DNA of 64,000 nt from Arion vulgaris (Eukaryota; Mollusca; Gastropoda; Stylommatophora; Arionidae), in assembly GCA_020796225.1 (NCBI GenBank), contig CM036756.1, positions 50,944,363 to 51,008,362 of the forward strand, given 5' to 3'. The notes below the pieces were generated by a model. That model saw only the letters and a program-made list of their open reading frames with translations. It made no database searches and had not been told where the DNA came from. Numbering within the stretch: the first letter of the stretch is position 1; every line of letters starts with the position of its first letter. Position numbers and translations under genes: made by a program. Shown here one piece after another: positions 44,803 to 54,915 of this stretch.

Positions 44803-46223
44803 ATGAATGAGTTTAGTAAAGAATTCAACACTAGTTTAAAAGATGGCGAGATCAGGGAGGAATGGCTACACAGTTATTTAATACCACTGGCAAAACCTAA
44901 CAAAAATTACAAACACATAAGCGGTTTTAGAATAATTGCAATGCAGAACACAGTGGGCAAGCTTCTGGAAAAGTTAGTGGCATGTAGGCTCGATCAGGAT
45001 TTGGAGGAACGTCGCATGTTATTTCCACCCTCGGTGCATACAGGCGGAATAAAGAAACTTGGTGTAATGCATCGATCTTTTCCTATGACGTCTTTGAAGG
45101 CTTCCAGGCTGGTTTGGAGACTTGTGCTGTTGTACTAGATCTTGAGGATGCTTACAACAAAGTTCCAATCACATACCTTATACAAATGCTCACACTACTC
45201 AAAATCGATCCATTGCTCATAAGATGGATTGCAAGGGCCCTGTTCGAGAGAAAAGTGGCACTCAGGTGTGATAATTGGTACTCTGTGCCAACAAAAAATT
45301 CACCGGGCCTACCACAGGGTCCTCACTATCTCCAGTACTATTCAATGTATTCACCATAATGATTACGAAGCAGCAATTATCTGGCAGGGGACGAACACTG
45401 TCATTTGCAGACGACATCATGGTGTACAGACAGGAGAGAAACAGGGTTGAAATTGCTAATAAACTCCAGGAAGAACTGAACCGCGTAATGGCCTGGTGTG
45501 ATGTTTCTGGTGCAACGATAAACCATACCAAGGCTGTGTTATCATGGTTCTCCCTAAATAATCACATTGTGAAGTCTGACATGCCACATGTCACTTTAGA
45601 TGGACATACACTCATCCGAACAGCATCTATGAGTTATTTGGGTGTAAAATTTGATCGCAGTCTAAGCTTTAGGGACCATAACGACCAAGTTATTGCCAAG
45701 GCTCGTAACGCACTATCCGCACTGAGAATCATGGCGGCTGCTAACATTGAGCAACGCCTTCTTGTGCTCTTGTACCAAGGTGTTCTGTCATGTATAGAAT
45801 ATGCATGCGCTCTCCTAACAATTAGTCCTACGCAAACAGTGAGACTGGAAATAATTCAGAATGAGGCTATGCGCATCATTCTGGGATGCACCTAAAGATA
45901 CACCAGGAGTGTCAATGCGATTCCTTCTTGACCTCCCAACTATTGCTAACAGAATTGAAACTTGGAGGGTTCGATCATATCTAAGAATCAATGCAAACGA
46001 GGAACATCCTCTCCATGAAGAACTCATTAAAGAGAAAGGGTGTAGACTCAAGAGAGGCAGATCATGGCTGAGTCAGGCGGAAGATACGCTTAGGAAAATA
46101 TGTGAACCTTCTGGAATTGAAACAGAAGAGGAATGGATTGCTGTGCCACATCAATTTCAAACTGCTTTCACCGTTATTACATCTATTAAGAAAACTGCGA
46201 ACAAAATAATCTATCACTGCTAA
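44803..46223 (+). pseudogene. I-like LINE reverse transcriptase
   Basis: Pieces in order are FSKEFNTSLKDGEIREEWLH, NTVGKLLEKLVACRL, FQAGLETCAVVLDLEDAYNK (first catalytic aspartate region), PGLPQGSSLSPVLFNVFTIM and the catalytic LSFADDIMVYRQERNRVEIA. They are followed by MSYLGVKFDRSLSFRDH and a long intact stretch to about 45890. The frame then shifts into RFLLDLPTIANRIETWRVRS and RLKRGRSWLSQAED. Frameshifts near 45110, 45290 and 45890 disable it, but the catalytic box is intact. Confidence 0.88.
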
Positions 46224-46247
46224 ACGTTGAGGTGGAGGCTCTCTTGA

Positions 46248-46868
46248 ATGACATCATCAATGATACAGATTGTGGTTATTTACACCGATGGTTCAGTCAT
46301 TCGCCAAAAACGCTGTGCGTGGGCTTTTTCAGCATGCTCAGGAGGAAAAATAATAAGAGAGGCCAGTGGGGCCTACGCAACAACCACAAGTAGCTTGACA
46401 ATGGAGGTTCGGGCGGTTACGGAGGCGGTGAACTGGTTGGCATCTCACAATTACTCTCGTGTTTTCATACTCAGTGACTCCATGAGCATGATTAGTAAAG
46501 TCGAATCAGGTATGGTGAGACGCAACTGGGTGGAGGTACTGGTACAGACAATGATCAGAGAAATCACCTTAATTTTTGTTCCTGGGCACGCAGGAGTTAG
46601 GGGTAATGAAGCAGTTGATAGATTGGCTGGCTTGGCTACAATATCAGAGGGGGCTGCCATGGATCGAAGTGACATTCTTCATGCATTGAGAGAGTCTTTC
46701 CAAACAGAGGAGTTTCAGGGCTGTGAATCCCACTCGCTGACCCGATTGAAAGAGATGGGTGTCAATATTGGTGCAGCCCGAAAAGAACGACATACTAAAT
46801 ATGCAAAGAGATTGATTAATCAACATCGAACTGGCGTGTTGGGTCGCTGGCGTTGCTGGATTTGCTGA
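46248..46868 (+). pseudogene. I-like LINE RNase H domain
   Basis: The frame contains VVIYTDGSVIRQKRCAWAFS (first catalytic aspartate), LTMEVRAVTEAVNWL (glutamate), VFILSDSMSMIS (aspartate) and LIFVPGHAGVRGNEAVDRLA (histidine-containing end), the four-part type I RNase H pattern. 206 codons are open up to a stop at 46866, the longest undisturbed frame of this element. It would degrade RNA in the RNA-DNA hybrid. It follows the reverse transcriptase after a short gap in another frame. Confidence 0.88.
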
Positions 46869-46938
46869 GGCGGAGATCGGAGCACCTATGGACATGTCCG
46901 GAGTGCTATGTTGATAGTCCTCACATAACTGATAACTG

Positions 46939-47905
46939 ATGTAGAGTTCTTCATGAAGGTAAACTAACAGACACTTTTGGAATAGGAACAGGAGTGCGTC
47001 AGGGATGTCTTCTATCACCTTTGTTGTTCTTAGTGACAATAGACTGGATTATGAAGACAACAGTAACTAACACCAGAAATGGAATCCAATGGACTCTTGA
47101 CAGAGCAGCTAGAAGATCTGGACTTCGCTGATGATATAGCTCTTCTGTCACATACACAAAATCAGATACAGGATAAGCTAAACACATTGAATCAAAGGTC
47201 CCAGCAACTAGGGCTGAACATTCATAAGGATAAAGACAAAGATATTGAGAATTAACCAAGCAAGCGACAACTCAATCTCCCTGAGTGAAATCCCACTTCA
47301 AGAGGTAGAATCATACACATATTTGGGCAGCAACGTAGACAAAGAGGTTGGAACAGATAGAGATGTTAAAATAAGAATACGGAAGTCAAGAGGAGCTTTC
47401 ATTGCACTGGGAAACATATGGAAGTCTTAAGAAATCAAATCTAGAACATAAATTAGGATATTTAACTCTAATGTTAAAGCAGTTCTACTGTATGGGTCAG
47501 AAATATGGAGAACAACTAAAACAATAGCGCATAAATTGCAAACATTCATCAACTGGTGTCTCCGCAGAATAGAGGGAATAAGATGGTATGATAGGGTCAC
47601 AAATGAGAAACTTATGGAGAGAACAAGACAGATTCCAGTGAACGAACAGGTTAAAAAGATGCTGGCGCTGGATAGGACACACTTTGCGAAAACCGGAGCG
47701 GAATATAACAAGACGGGTTCTTGCCTGGAATCCGCAGGGACATCGAAAGAAGGGGAGGCTGAGAAATACATGGAAACGAGATTTGGAGGCGGAGATCAAC
47801 AATATAAAGAAGAGCTGGAGGGAGCTGCGGGAGATAGCTAGAGATAGGAAGACTTGGCATGAGTTGGTTGAGGGCCTATGCCCCAATCCCGGGTAAAAGG
47901 GCAAA
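46939..47905 (+). pseudogene. RTE reverse transcriptase, second half
   Basis: It resumes after the nested LINE with GKLTDTFGIGTGVRQGCLLS and IDWIMKT. It continues in other frames through LEDLDFADDIALLSH near 47115-47160, SYTYLGSNVDKEVGTDRDVK, VLYGSEIWRTTK (47480-47520), INWCLRRIEGIRWYDRVTNE and the C-terminal GHRKKGRLRNTWKRDLEAEI. The FADD catalytic box is intact, but frameshifts near 47100, 47220, 47430 and 47670 break the protein. Confidence 0.85.
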
Positions 47906-47915
47906 GAGAGAGAGA

Positions 47916-47947
47916 GAAACTAATGACAGGAATTTGTTTTTCAACAG
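47916..47947 (+). promoter_or_regulatory. PIP4K: Exon 3 branch point and acceptor inside the retained target duplication
   Basis: GAAACTAATGACA contains CTAAT, a good branch-point match. The branch adenosine (about 47923) is 24 nt from the AG at 47946-47947, with the short pyrimidine tract TTGTTTTTC between. The 13 bp are the right-hand target duplication of the RTE at 43018-47915. Confidence 0.65.
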
Positions 47948-48044
47948 AGACAACATGCCTAGCAGGTTCAAGGTGAAGGAATACTGCCCAATTGTGTTCA
48001 GGAATTTAAGGGAACGTTTTGGTTTGGAGGATGTAGATTATATG
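47948..48044 (+). CDS. PIP4K: PIP4K exon 3
   Basis: One base completes the lysine codon of exon 2, then 32 codons read [32 protein letters not shown]. The block [21 protein letters not shown] is highly conserved in type II PIP kinases and links the dimerisation region to the kinase domain. The exon ends in phase 0 at the consensus donor GTAAGT. Its acceptor lies only 32 bp from an RTE insertion and still looks usable. Confidence 0.96.
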
Positions 48045-48483
48045 GTAAGTGTCAGTTGTACAGAACTGTTCTATTTCTAAATATTTTCAAAATACAATAC
48101 TTCAGCAATATCCCTTCAAATTTACTTGTTTTTGCATATCTTTTTTATTCTGTTTTTGTCAATTCGATATAGACATCACATGCTGGGAATCCCTTTGCTC
48201 AAGATTGCACAATGTGGCGCTACAACAACACGAGACGAACTCGCATATTTGAGAATCGTCGCACTGTTGAGATGCAGAGAAAACAAGTTGCGCGAAAAGG
48301 CAAACCACACAACACCCCCATGTCCAACCTTTATCCTGTGGTAGTGGATTGTGTTCCAGGATTGGACTCTACTGTCCCCTCTGCACACACCAGAGAGGTG
48401 CAACAACACACGTCTGAGACTGTTGTTATCATTGCTTGCGATAGAGAGTTATTATTTTGTTTTCTATTCTCTTCTTTGTTCTA

Positions 48484-48525
48484 GGGCGGTTTGAAAAGGA
48501 ATGCCTCCAAGGACATAACTTTGCC
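48484..48525. mobile_element. Solo mariner terminal fragment
   Basis: GGCGGTTTGAAAAGGAATGCCTCCAAGGACATAACTTTG resembles the left end of the mariner at 36701 (GGGCATTGAAAAGTAATGCCTCCAAGTCCATAACTTTG). No transposase or partner end was found nearby, so it is a remnant of a related element in intron 3. Confidence 0.7.
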
Positions 48526-48553
48526 ATTAGCATTCTGAGGCAATTGACACAGA

Positions 48554-48679
48554 TGTTCTATTTCACTCTTCCAGGCACTGAGATTCATGATAAGATATCC
48601 ATGTTCCTTTAGAATATGTTCTATGGCACACTTCCAGACATTGAGAATCATGATAAGATATCCATGTTCATTTAGAACT
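48554..48679. repeat. 63-bp tandem duplication
   Basis: Two units starting TGTTCTAT at 48554 and 48617 share CATGATAAGATATCCATGTT and the surrounding sequence with a few differences. Confidence 0.85.
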
Positions 48680-48947
48680 GCAATCTTATGGGTAGCAGAG
48701 TAGTGATGAAAAGAGATGGATCACAGATAGTGGGGGGTGAAAAACTTGAAACTAAAATAGAACCACATAGCAGCCATGGGATACATTAAAAAGGAAGGTT
48801 GCAGACTCAAGAGAGTTGGTTGCTACCCTAGAAGATGGCACTAGACTTATTCATCATTGATTGCTCCATAATTCAATGGTCAAGAACAAAGGAAGTTTTA
48901 AGTGTGTGTGTGTGTGTACATGCATGCGTGTGTGTACATGGATATCT
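48680..48947. other. Intron 3 DNA, no gene
   Basis: No credible ORF; it ends in a GT-rich run (about 48901-48935) and the target duplication ATGGATATCT at 48938-48947. Confidence 0.5.
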
Positions 48948-49098
48948 CTCTCTCTCTCTCTCTCTCTCTTGATCCCCGCCTAGACTGATGTACCAAATTT
49001 TTTCTTGAAATCTGCTGTTGTTTTTAGGGACTCCATCCCTCCGTACAGCTTTTCTCTAACCTCAGTATTTTTGGGCTAGGTTTCGTTTCGCAGGCCTG

Positions 49099-50212
49099 CT
49101 AGCAGTTGGTAGTCTTCAGTAGGTGCTCTGCTGTCATGTTTGTCTTCTCGCAGTGGCACAGGCTAAATGTGCCAATTTTAAATTTGTTGAACATGTGGAC
49201 TTGGAGTCTGTTATGGCTGATACGGAGACGGAATATAACAACTTGTTCACTATGGAACAGACCATAGTACCAATCTCTGGCGCTGTGATGAGGGTGGTCT
49301 TTCAACCACTTTTCTTTATATCGCTGTCGATGGTTGTTTTTGCCCCCTCGTAGCTGATTTCGTAATCAGTCTGCGGCAGTCGTCCTCCTGCCTTCGCCAG
49401 CTTGTCTGCCTCTTCGTTGCCGCTTATATTGCAGTGTGATGGTATCCACTGTATGATCGTGCGTTTGAATGAGTTTGTTAATACGCCGAGGATTGTTTTT
49501 AGGTCGTTTAGCTCTGTGCCGGTTGAGCTTTAAAGCGGTGTGACGGCCGACTGGGCGTCAGTGAAAATCACCACTTTCTTATGTGCCACGCTGCTTCTCT
49601 CTAGGATCATTTCAGCGGCTATTCTTAGTGCCTCTGTCTCTGCCCGGTAGTTGTTTGAGTACTTACCTGTGGCAATCGACTTCGTGACCTTCACTTTTCG
49701 TCGGAGTTTAAGCACTATTCCTCCTCCGCCGTCGCTAATCGCGTTCTTTGCCGATCTGTCGGTGTACACGTGTCCACACTATCTCAGGGTACTCTGTCGC
49801 TATGAGTTCTTCGGTAATTGCTCTCCTTTCGCAGTTTGCTTGCAGCCCTTTTTTTTTAGTATGTAGGCTATTGATTCTCTTAACTCTGGCATCGTGGTCT
49901 CCCACGGCTCTAATTTTCGGTTGCCGTTATAAGTTTGGGTTTACATTTGGCTAGGACCTGGTCGTCTTGGATCAGCGCTTTTGCACTTTTCACAAAGCTG
50001 GTTCTCTTTAACCTATCCCTTCCTAATCCGTTTATTCTGTCATACATGGGGTTGAAGTTAAGCCTCTTCAGTTTCTCCGCCAGTTGGGTAACTTTTTTGT
50101 CTCTGTGGTCCTTCATTGATTGAAGGCCTGTGATTGTTTCCAGCGCTGTGATGGGCGTGGACTTCATGGCCCCAGTGATGAGGCATGCAGCACGGTTTTG
50201 GGCATTGCTCAC
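49099..50212 (-). pseudogene. I-like LINE thumb, RNase H and zinc knuckle
   Basis: Minus-strand pieces are NAQNRAACLITGAMKSTPIT and RLNFNPMYDRINGLGRDRLK (post-reverse-transcriptase region). The RNase H part is MYTDRSAKNAISDGGGGIVL with NNYRAETEALRIAAEMIL and VVIFTDAQSAV. The end is SEQVVIFRLRISHNRLQ and the partial zinc knuckle CHCEKTNMTAEHLL. The usual first RNase H motif YTDG is YTDR here. Stops separate the pieces. Confidence 0.82.
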
Positions 50213-50696
50213 TTTGGCGAATTGCTTTTTGGATGCATTACCCCAAGCCGCACTCTAGGACTAATCGCACTCTTCCGGAGTAGAGTTTATTAAGGATTTT
50301 GCTGTTTGCTACCCACGTGGAGCCTTTGAGTTTTCTCATCATGCCAAGTCTCTCTTGCTTTTATGGTGGCTGTGTCGATCTGGGAGCCCCATGTGAGCCT
50401 TCGGTCTAGTGACTCCTAGGTATGTTGGGTTTTTATCCTCTCGGAGATTGTGCCCATTAATTCTAAGCTTTATCTCGTGGTCTGGTTGTTCACCGAGAAC
50501 ACAGTGTACGTGGTCTTTGCAGCGTTAATGCTCAGGCACCACTTTTCTGTCCAGGTTTCCAGTTTGGTAACTGTGTCTTGAAAACGTTTTGTTGCTATTG
50601 GCACTGACTTCTCTCTCGTCTAGATTGCCAGATCATCGGTGTACATAGCTGAGTGTACTCACCGTTGTATGCATGAAGCTATATCATTGACAAAGA

Positions 50697-51443
50697 TTAG
50701 AGAGTTGGTGAGAGTACTCCTTCCCCTAGCTTAGTCTTCATGCTTGTTTGTCCCTGAACTTGAACCCTTGTTGTTCTGTTCTCTAGGTACTTGTCTAGCC
50801 ATTTGTACATTCTACCCTTTATTCCGAGGCTCAGGAGTTTGAGTTTTAGACCTTCTTTCCAGACGGTGTCGAACGCTTTCTCCATGTCTACCAAGACTGC
50901 TAGCGTCTGTTTTTTTCTCTTGGAAACCATACTCAATTTCCTGGGCGATGTATGTTACCTAATCTTTTGTAGATCGGTACCTCCTAAAGCCTCCCCTGTT
51001 GCAACATGAAAAGGCCCTTGCTCTCCAAGTGCCATGATAGCATTTTGTTCACCATTCGTTCCATGAGCTTGCCCGTGCAGCTTAGGAGGCTTTAGGATGG
51101 GTTTCATGATCGCTTCTTTCCACTCTACTGGTACTATGCCTGTCCTCCACGATATGTTTAGGACTGCCAATAGAACTGTCTTTGCCCTTTTTCTCAAGTT
51201 TTTAAGCATCTCATTTGTGATCCCACCCTTTCCCTGCGATTTTCTAAGCTTTAGATCCCTTAATGCCTCTTCCAGCTCATTGCTGGTGAATGTGTCCGTT
51301 AGGTGACTATCGTCTTTTTGTGCTCGCTTGGGGCTCTCGCTTTTCTCTTTTGTTTCATCTCTTTTTGCTTTATAGATGATTATTCTGCTGACGTTGGTAT
51401 ATCTTTCCATTAGTACATTCGCTGCCTCCCTCCCTAAGCACAT
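50697..51443 (-). pseudogene. I-like LINE reverse transcriptase
   Basis: The minus frame reads DTFTSNELEEALRDLKLRKS, GGITNEMLKNLRKRAKTVLL and WRTGIVPVEWKEAIMKPIL. After a shift it continues VSKRKKQTLAVLVDMEKAFD, TVWKEGLKLKLLSLGIKGRM and GEGVLSPTL. The catalytic ADD region lies in broken sequence near 50650. The + strand copies at 57500-58105 and 58860-59600 show the intact order. Confidence 0.85.
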
Positions 51444-51826
51444 CTTGTTATTGTGCTCTAGAACTATTGGGGTCGGCTGGTGTTTTCATCACTTAGGGCT
51501 TTCACTAACTTCCGCTAACTGTGGCCGTCCTTATCAAGGTTCAGGGATTAGATCTTTTCTGTACAGCTCTGTCTTGCTGACCTCTTGACTTTTCGTTTAT
51601 ATTTGGCCGCTGCCGCCTTGTAAGCAGTATTGGATGTTACTGTTTGGGCCTCTTTGTTTCTCCTTGCCAGCTCAAGGTCATCTTCAATTTTGGATCTCTG
51701 CTGTCCAGTAGGGCTTGTAATCCTTCCGTGCGCCTCTGGGGATGGTCTCCATTGCCACTTTCAGGATTGCTTCCGAGAGTTCTCTTTGCTAAGGATCTCG
51801 TGTGTTTGTTTTCATGCTTGTTGAGT

Positions 51827-52159
51827 TCAACATTGGTGTCTGACAGTGCCGCAAATCTTTTCCAATTGACTTTTTGTAGTTACGGGGAACCACATTTTTG
51901 GCTCTAGTACAAAGTGGAGGTCCACTTGTAGTTTAATGGGTCTATGGTCGCTATCTCCGAGTTGTCTAGTGACTGTACGTTCAGTTTTTGTTGGTATGTC
52001 ACTCGTTGCGAATGCCAGATCAGGGGTGCTAGTCATATGACACCTTCTCAAGTAGAAGGTTGGTGGATCGTTGTCATGACACGCAGCTTGACTTGGGCTC
52101 AGGGTTCCCGAGTTTTGCCCTATGTGGGCCCACGTCTCTAATCTAGATGCACCTCTCAT
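51827..52159 (-). pseudogene. I-like LINE endonuclease, C-terminal part
   Basis: The 110-codon frame contains STPDLAFATSDIPTKTERTV and LGDSDHRPIKLQVDL, the final SDH-containing motif of LINE endonucleases. The + strand copy at about 58100-58240 has the same sequence. The N-terminal half is not readable in one frame and may be deleted, since only about 440 bp separate this part from the 5' end. Confidence 0.8.
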
Positions 52160-52639
52160 CTCTTCATGTTCATTTGTACGGCCCTTCCCATCGGCCGGGA
52201 AGCTGATAATTGTGGTGTGATCATTGACATGTTACACTTCGTGATTATGGTCTCTTGTCCCATAGGTGGCGATTTTGGTGCGGTATTTTATTCCGGGGGA
52301 GTTAGCATTCGTTTGCAGACGACTCGTACACTTCTGTGTTCTCGTTTCTGCTATTATTTGGGCTTCTTTTCATCGGCCAGGAGATGCATGCATTTTGTTC
52401 ATAGATTTTTGGACCAGCATTGCTTTTCCGTGCTTGCACTACTACCACTACCTGCAGCTCTCCCTCGATCCATACCCGCTTAGACAGACCGGAACCAATG
52501 TCTATTACCAGGGTCACCACGTGGAGGTGGGGTAGGATCTTGATTAGTGCCAGCTCACTAATCCTGGCGCTGCATTGTCCCTAATGCGTCTTTGACCCCA
52601 TATGGATATCTGAATATTGTATTGAATATTGTTAGAAAT

Positions 52640-53000
52640 ATATACATTATAATGGATTGCGTGGATATACTGTCCTGGGCATGCGGGTGTTTGCGGTAAT
52701 GAGAAAGCGGACAGGCTTGCATCAACAGCATCGATTGTTGAAGATGGATAAGGGGGATACTCTTCTGTCTCTTCGCGACTGTTGGATGAGGACACTAAAA
52801 TCAATGTTGAAGCAATAGGGCAGTTTGGAGTTACCCATTGTACAAGTCGAACTGGATGCCTGAGAGGCAGAGTGAGAGGTGTGTTTAATCAGCGAGCCAC
52901 GGGAACCATCAGTATGCATACTCTTTGATATCTGTTGGCAGAGACTGAGCACCTATGTGTCTGTCCGGAGTGCAATGACGTCAGTTTAGTAACCAATAAC
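52640..53000 (+). mobile_element. RNase H-bearing LINE 3' remnant
   Basis: The + strand reads YCPGHAGVCGNEKADRLAST (52668-52725), the last RNase H motif. It is followed by TGCLRGRVRGVFNQRATGTI and TEHLCVCPECND, and ends TAACCAATAACCAATGG. It matches the end of the I-like family at 44776-46938. The large LINE at 48948-52599 inserted directly beside it. Confidence 0.75.
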
Positions 53001-53778
53001 CAATGGATTAATTCATAACAGATCTGCCCTTTTTTTGGTTCCTCTTCTGGTTGTGGATAGTGGGACAATCTTCAGGAATTGAGTTGCAGCCACTGTCATA
53101 CTTGATCAATCATGGGAAAGTGTAGTGTATCTTAACTCCTTGTGGACCATATGCCACACTACATGGCTTTGGGTTGGATGCCTTTTTACCAGGAGCCACA
53201 CTAGGACGTTTTTTATTCTAAAAACAAATGGCTTGTAAAAACATGCCCTGATCCATTACGAGGTAAGAAGCTAAGCAGATATGAACATCATGCAAGATAG
53301 TGTTTATAAGAAAACTCTAGTGATTGAAAAGAAAACTGTCAAAATAAACAAACCTGCAGTTAGTGCATACAAATTGAAAGTCAATGGAAGATGGCCCAGA
53401 ATAACAACATAAAACAGCTAACTGAAGATGGACAACATATATGCAGCTGTGGTATACATACTGGGATAAATCAAGGACACACATGCAAGTATAGAAATTT
53501 GGCCATGCAATAATCAAAGCTAATGTCATGACATTGCTCCTATAAATTAGATGATTGTCTTCACACTGTGGCTAGTCTATAGATCTAGTGTAGCCACAGA
53601 CCTTAATACAGGAAATGAAGGGCGTAGTTAGCTTCTTTTACTCTATTGCTGTGTGATTTTGTAAGAGAATGTGCTATTTTAATTTACCTGAGTACTCTGT
53701 TATTTAACAACTGCTAGAGTTGTATTTGCATTTGATAGCAGCCCTGTGGTTTGTTTGATTCAATTTCATGTTTTTCAG
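53001..53778. other. 3' part of PIP4K intron 3, no gene
   Basis: No recognised element or gene. It ends in a good acceptor (TTTCATGTTTTTCAG at 53778). Confidence 0.5.
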
Positions 53779-53931
53779 AATTCATTAACAAAACAACAGC
53801 CTATATCTTGTGACTCTGCAGGCCGCACTGGCACACGGATGCTTATGTCCCGTGACAAAAGATACTTCATTAAAACTCTAATCTCGGAGGAAGTTGAAAT
53901 GATGCATCACCTGCTCAAACAATACCATCAG
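53779..53931 (+). CDS. PIP4K: PIP4K exon 4
   Basis: It encodes 51 residues: NSLTKQQPISCDSAGRTGTR, MLMSRDKRYFIKTLISEEVE, MMHHLLKQYHQ. In type II PIP kinases this is the start of the kinase domain: the glycine-containing loop followed by KRYFIKT, whose lysine binds ATP. The following E-V-MMH-LLK-YH helix is also conserved. Acceptor TTTTTCAG and donor GTAAAT are good and the exon is in phase 0 at both ends. The next exon (normally beginning with a YIVECHG-like motif) is not in the window. Confidence 0.96.
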
Positions 53932-54222
53932 GTAAATTACTATATTTGTTGTTTGTTTGCATTTTGGATAGTGGTTGTAAAACTATCTAAGACTAAGGAA
54001 TCATAAGTAGTATATATCTTATCTAGAAACACTTATAACCGTTTAATACACAGATAAATCTGAACAGGTAATGACTTTGGAAAATATGATTTTTCCAGAT
54101 TTACATCTAAAATGCAGTGAATGAGATAAGTGAGTCTGCAAACCAGTGCCAACCAAGAATATCTTGCATAGTCAAATTCTTAGCTGCCCAATCATAAAAT
54201 AGTGTGCAATGTTCTTTTACTA

Positions 54223-54470
54223 CAGGGTGTTCAAGATAATTGCAGCCAGTGAATGGAGCTAATCTGGCATATATGTATGGAAATGGGAAGGTTCAGTTAT
54301 GACGTAGTATAGGTCAAGGTTGTGTGACGGTGTGTAATTGTAGTGCGGGAAGGGGCGATGAACAAATGTGACGTAGGGCGAACCGGTTTTAATAGTAAAT
54401 AAACACAACCCAATTTGTACCTGGCAACTTTCGAATTGTCAATGGGGCTGCAATTATCTCGAACACCCTG
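54223..54470. mobile_element. TA-flanked MITE, 248 bp, 25-bp TIRs
   Basis: The left end CAGGGTGTTCAAGATAATTG plus CAGCC and the right end in reverse complement differ at a single position over 25 bp. TA lies on both outer sides (54221-54222 and 54471-54472). The TIR start CAGGGTGTTC and TA target suggest a Tc1/mariner-derived non-autonomous element. No transposase is encoded. It sits in PIP4K intron 4. Confidence 0.9.
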
Positions 54471-54834
54471 TATATATATGGTAAATGAGTCACATGTAAA
54501 ACATGGAAGACAGCCATAGCATTTAATGCTTTGGCGATTAAACATGTGACATTCTGGAGATGCTGTTGCAATGATTATGTAATGTTTAGCACAGGCACTG
54601 ATGAAACAGACCACCATATCAGATAATCAGAAATCTCAGTCTAAAATTAGTGGTGATCGCAGAAGATAAGGCAATATAGTTTAAGAATTCTTCTTCGAAC
54701 GCTCCATATCGACCATTTGTTAACCACTCTGTGATTTGTATGTGATCTGAGCCTAAGAGTGATTGTATGTTGTGCCAGTTATGCGCCTACGAGTAGGCCA
54801 GCACATCCGATTTCTACAATTCGTTTTATTTACT

Positions 54835-54915
54835 AAGGTAACTTCCCTAGGTCCTACATCAGTCGTCTCTTACGACATGCCTTGTAGGTAGCAGTGGTAC
54901 TATTCTTTGCTTCGG
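54835..54915 (-). mobile_element. RTE-B/SINE head fragment
   Basis: On the minus strand GCAAAGAATAGTACCACTGC and GCATGTCGTAAGAGACGAC match the 5' region of the RTE at 28591-32143 and the SINE-like element at 846. The fragment is cut off at 54915 by the I-like sequence that begins at 54916. Confidence 0.7.

Larger units (their letters stand above)
44776..46938 (+). mobile_element. I-like LINE with RNase H, nested in the intron 2 RTE
   Basis: The 9-bp duplication ATGTAGAGT is at 44767-44775 and 46939-46947. It is 5'-truncated and starts just before the reverse transcriptase. It codes for reverse transcriptase, a C-terminal region and RNase H in the + direction, and ends near TAACTGATAACTG. A deleted copy of the same family is on the minus strand at 22370-23230, and an RNase H remnant lies at 52640-53000. 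Confidence 0.9.
43018..47915 (+). mobile_element. RTE-type LINE (B-related) in intron 2, carrying a nested LINE
   Basis: The exact 13-bp duplication GAAACTAATGACA is at 43005-43017 and 47916-47928. The element enters within the endonuclease (GVALMLSKEAKNALIKWEA) and ends GGGCAAAGAGAGAGA. It is interrupted by the LINE at 44776-46938, whose removal restores KCRVLHEGKLTDTF. It sits 32 bp upstream of exon 3 (20 bp counting from its duplicated target), and so replaces most of the former 3' end of intron 2. Confidence 0.93.
48948..52599 (-). mobile_element. I-like LINE, near full length, (GA)n tail
   Basis: The exact 10-bp duplication ATGGATATCT lies at 48938-48947 and 52602-52611. On the minus strand it starts GGGGTCAAAGACGC and carries a 5' region with CCTCCACGTGGTGACCCTGG. 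It then codes endonuclease, reverse transcriptase, RNase H and a zinc knuckle, and ends GGCGGGGATCAAGAGAGAGA. Because both ends and the duplication are visible, it defines the ends of this family for all other copies in the window. Numerous stops and shifts are present. Confidence 0.9.
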
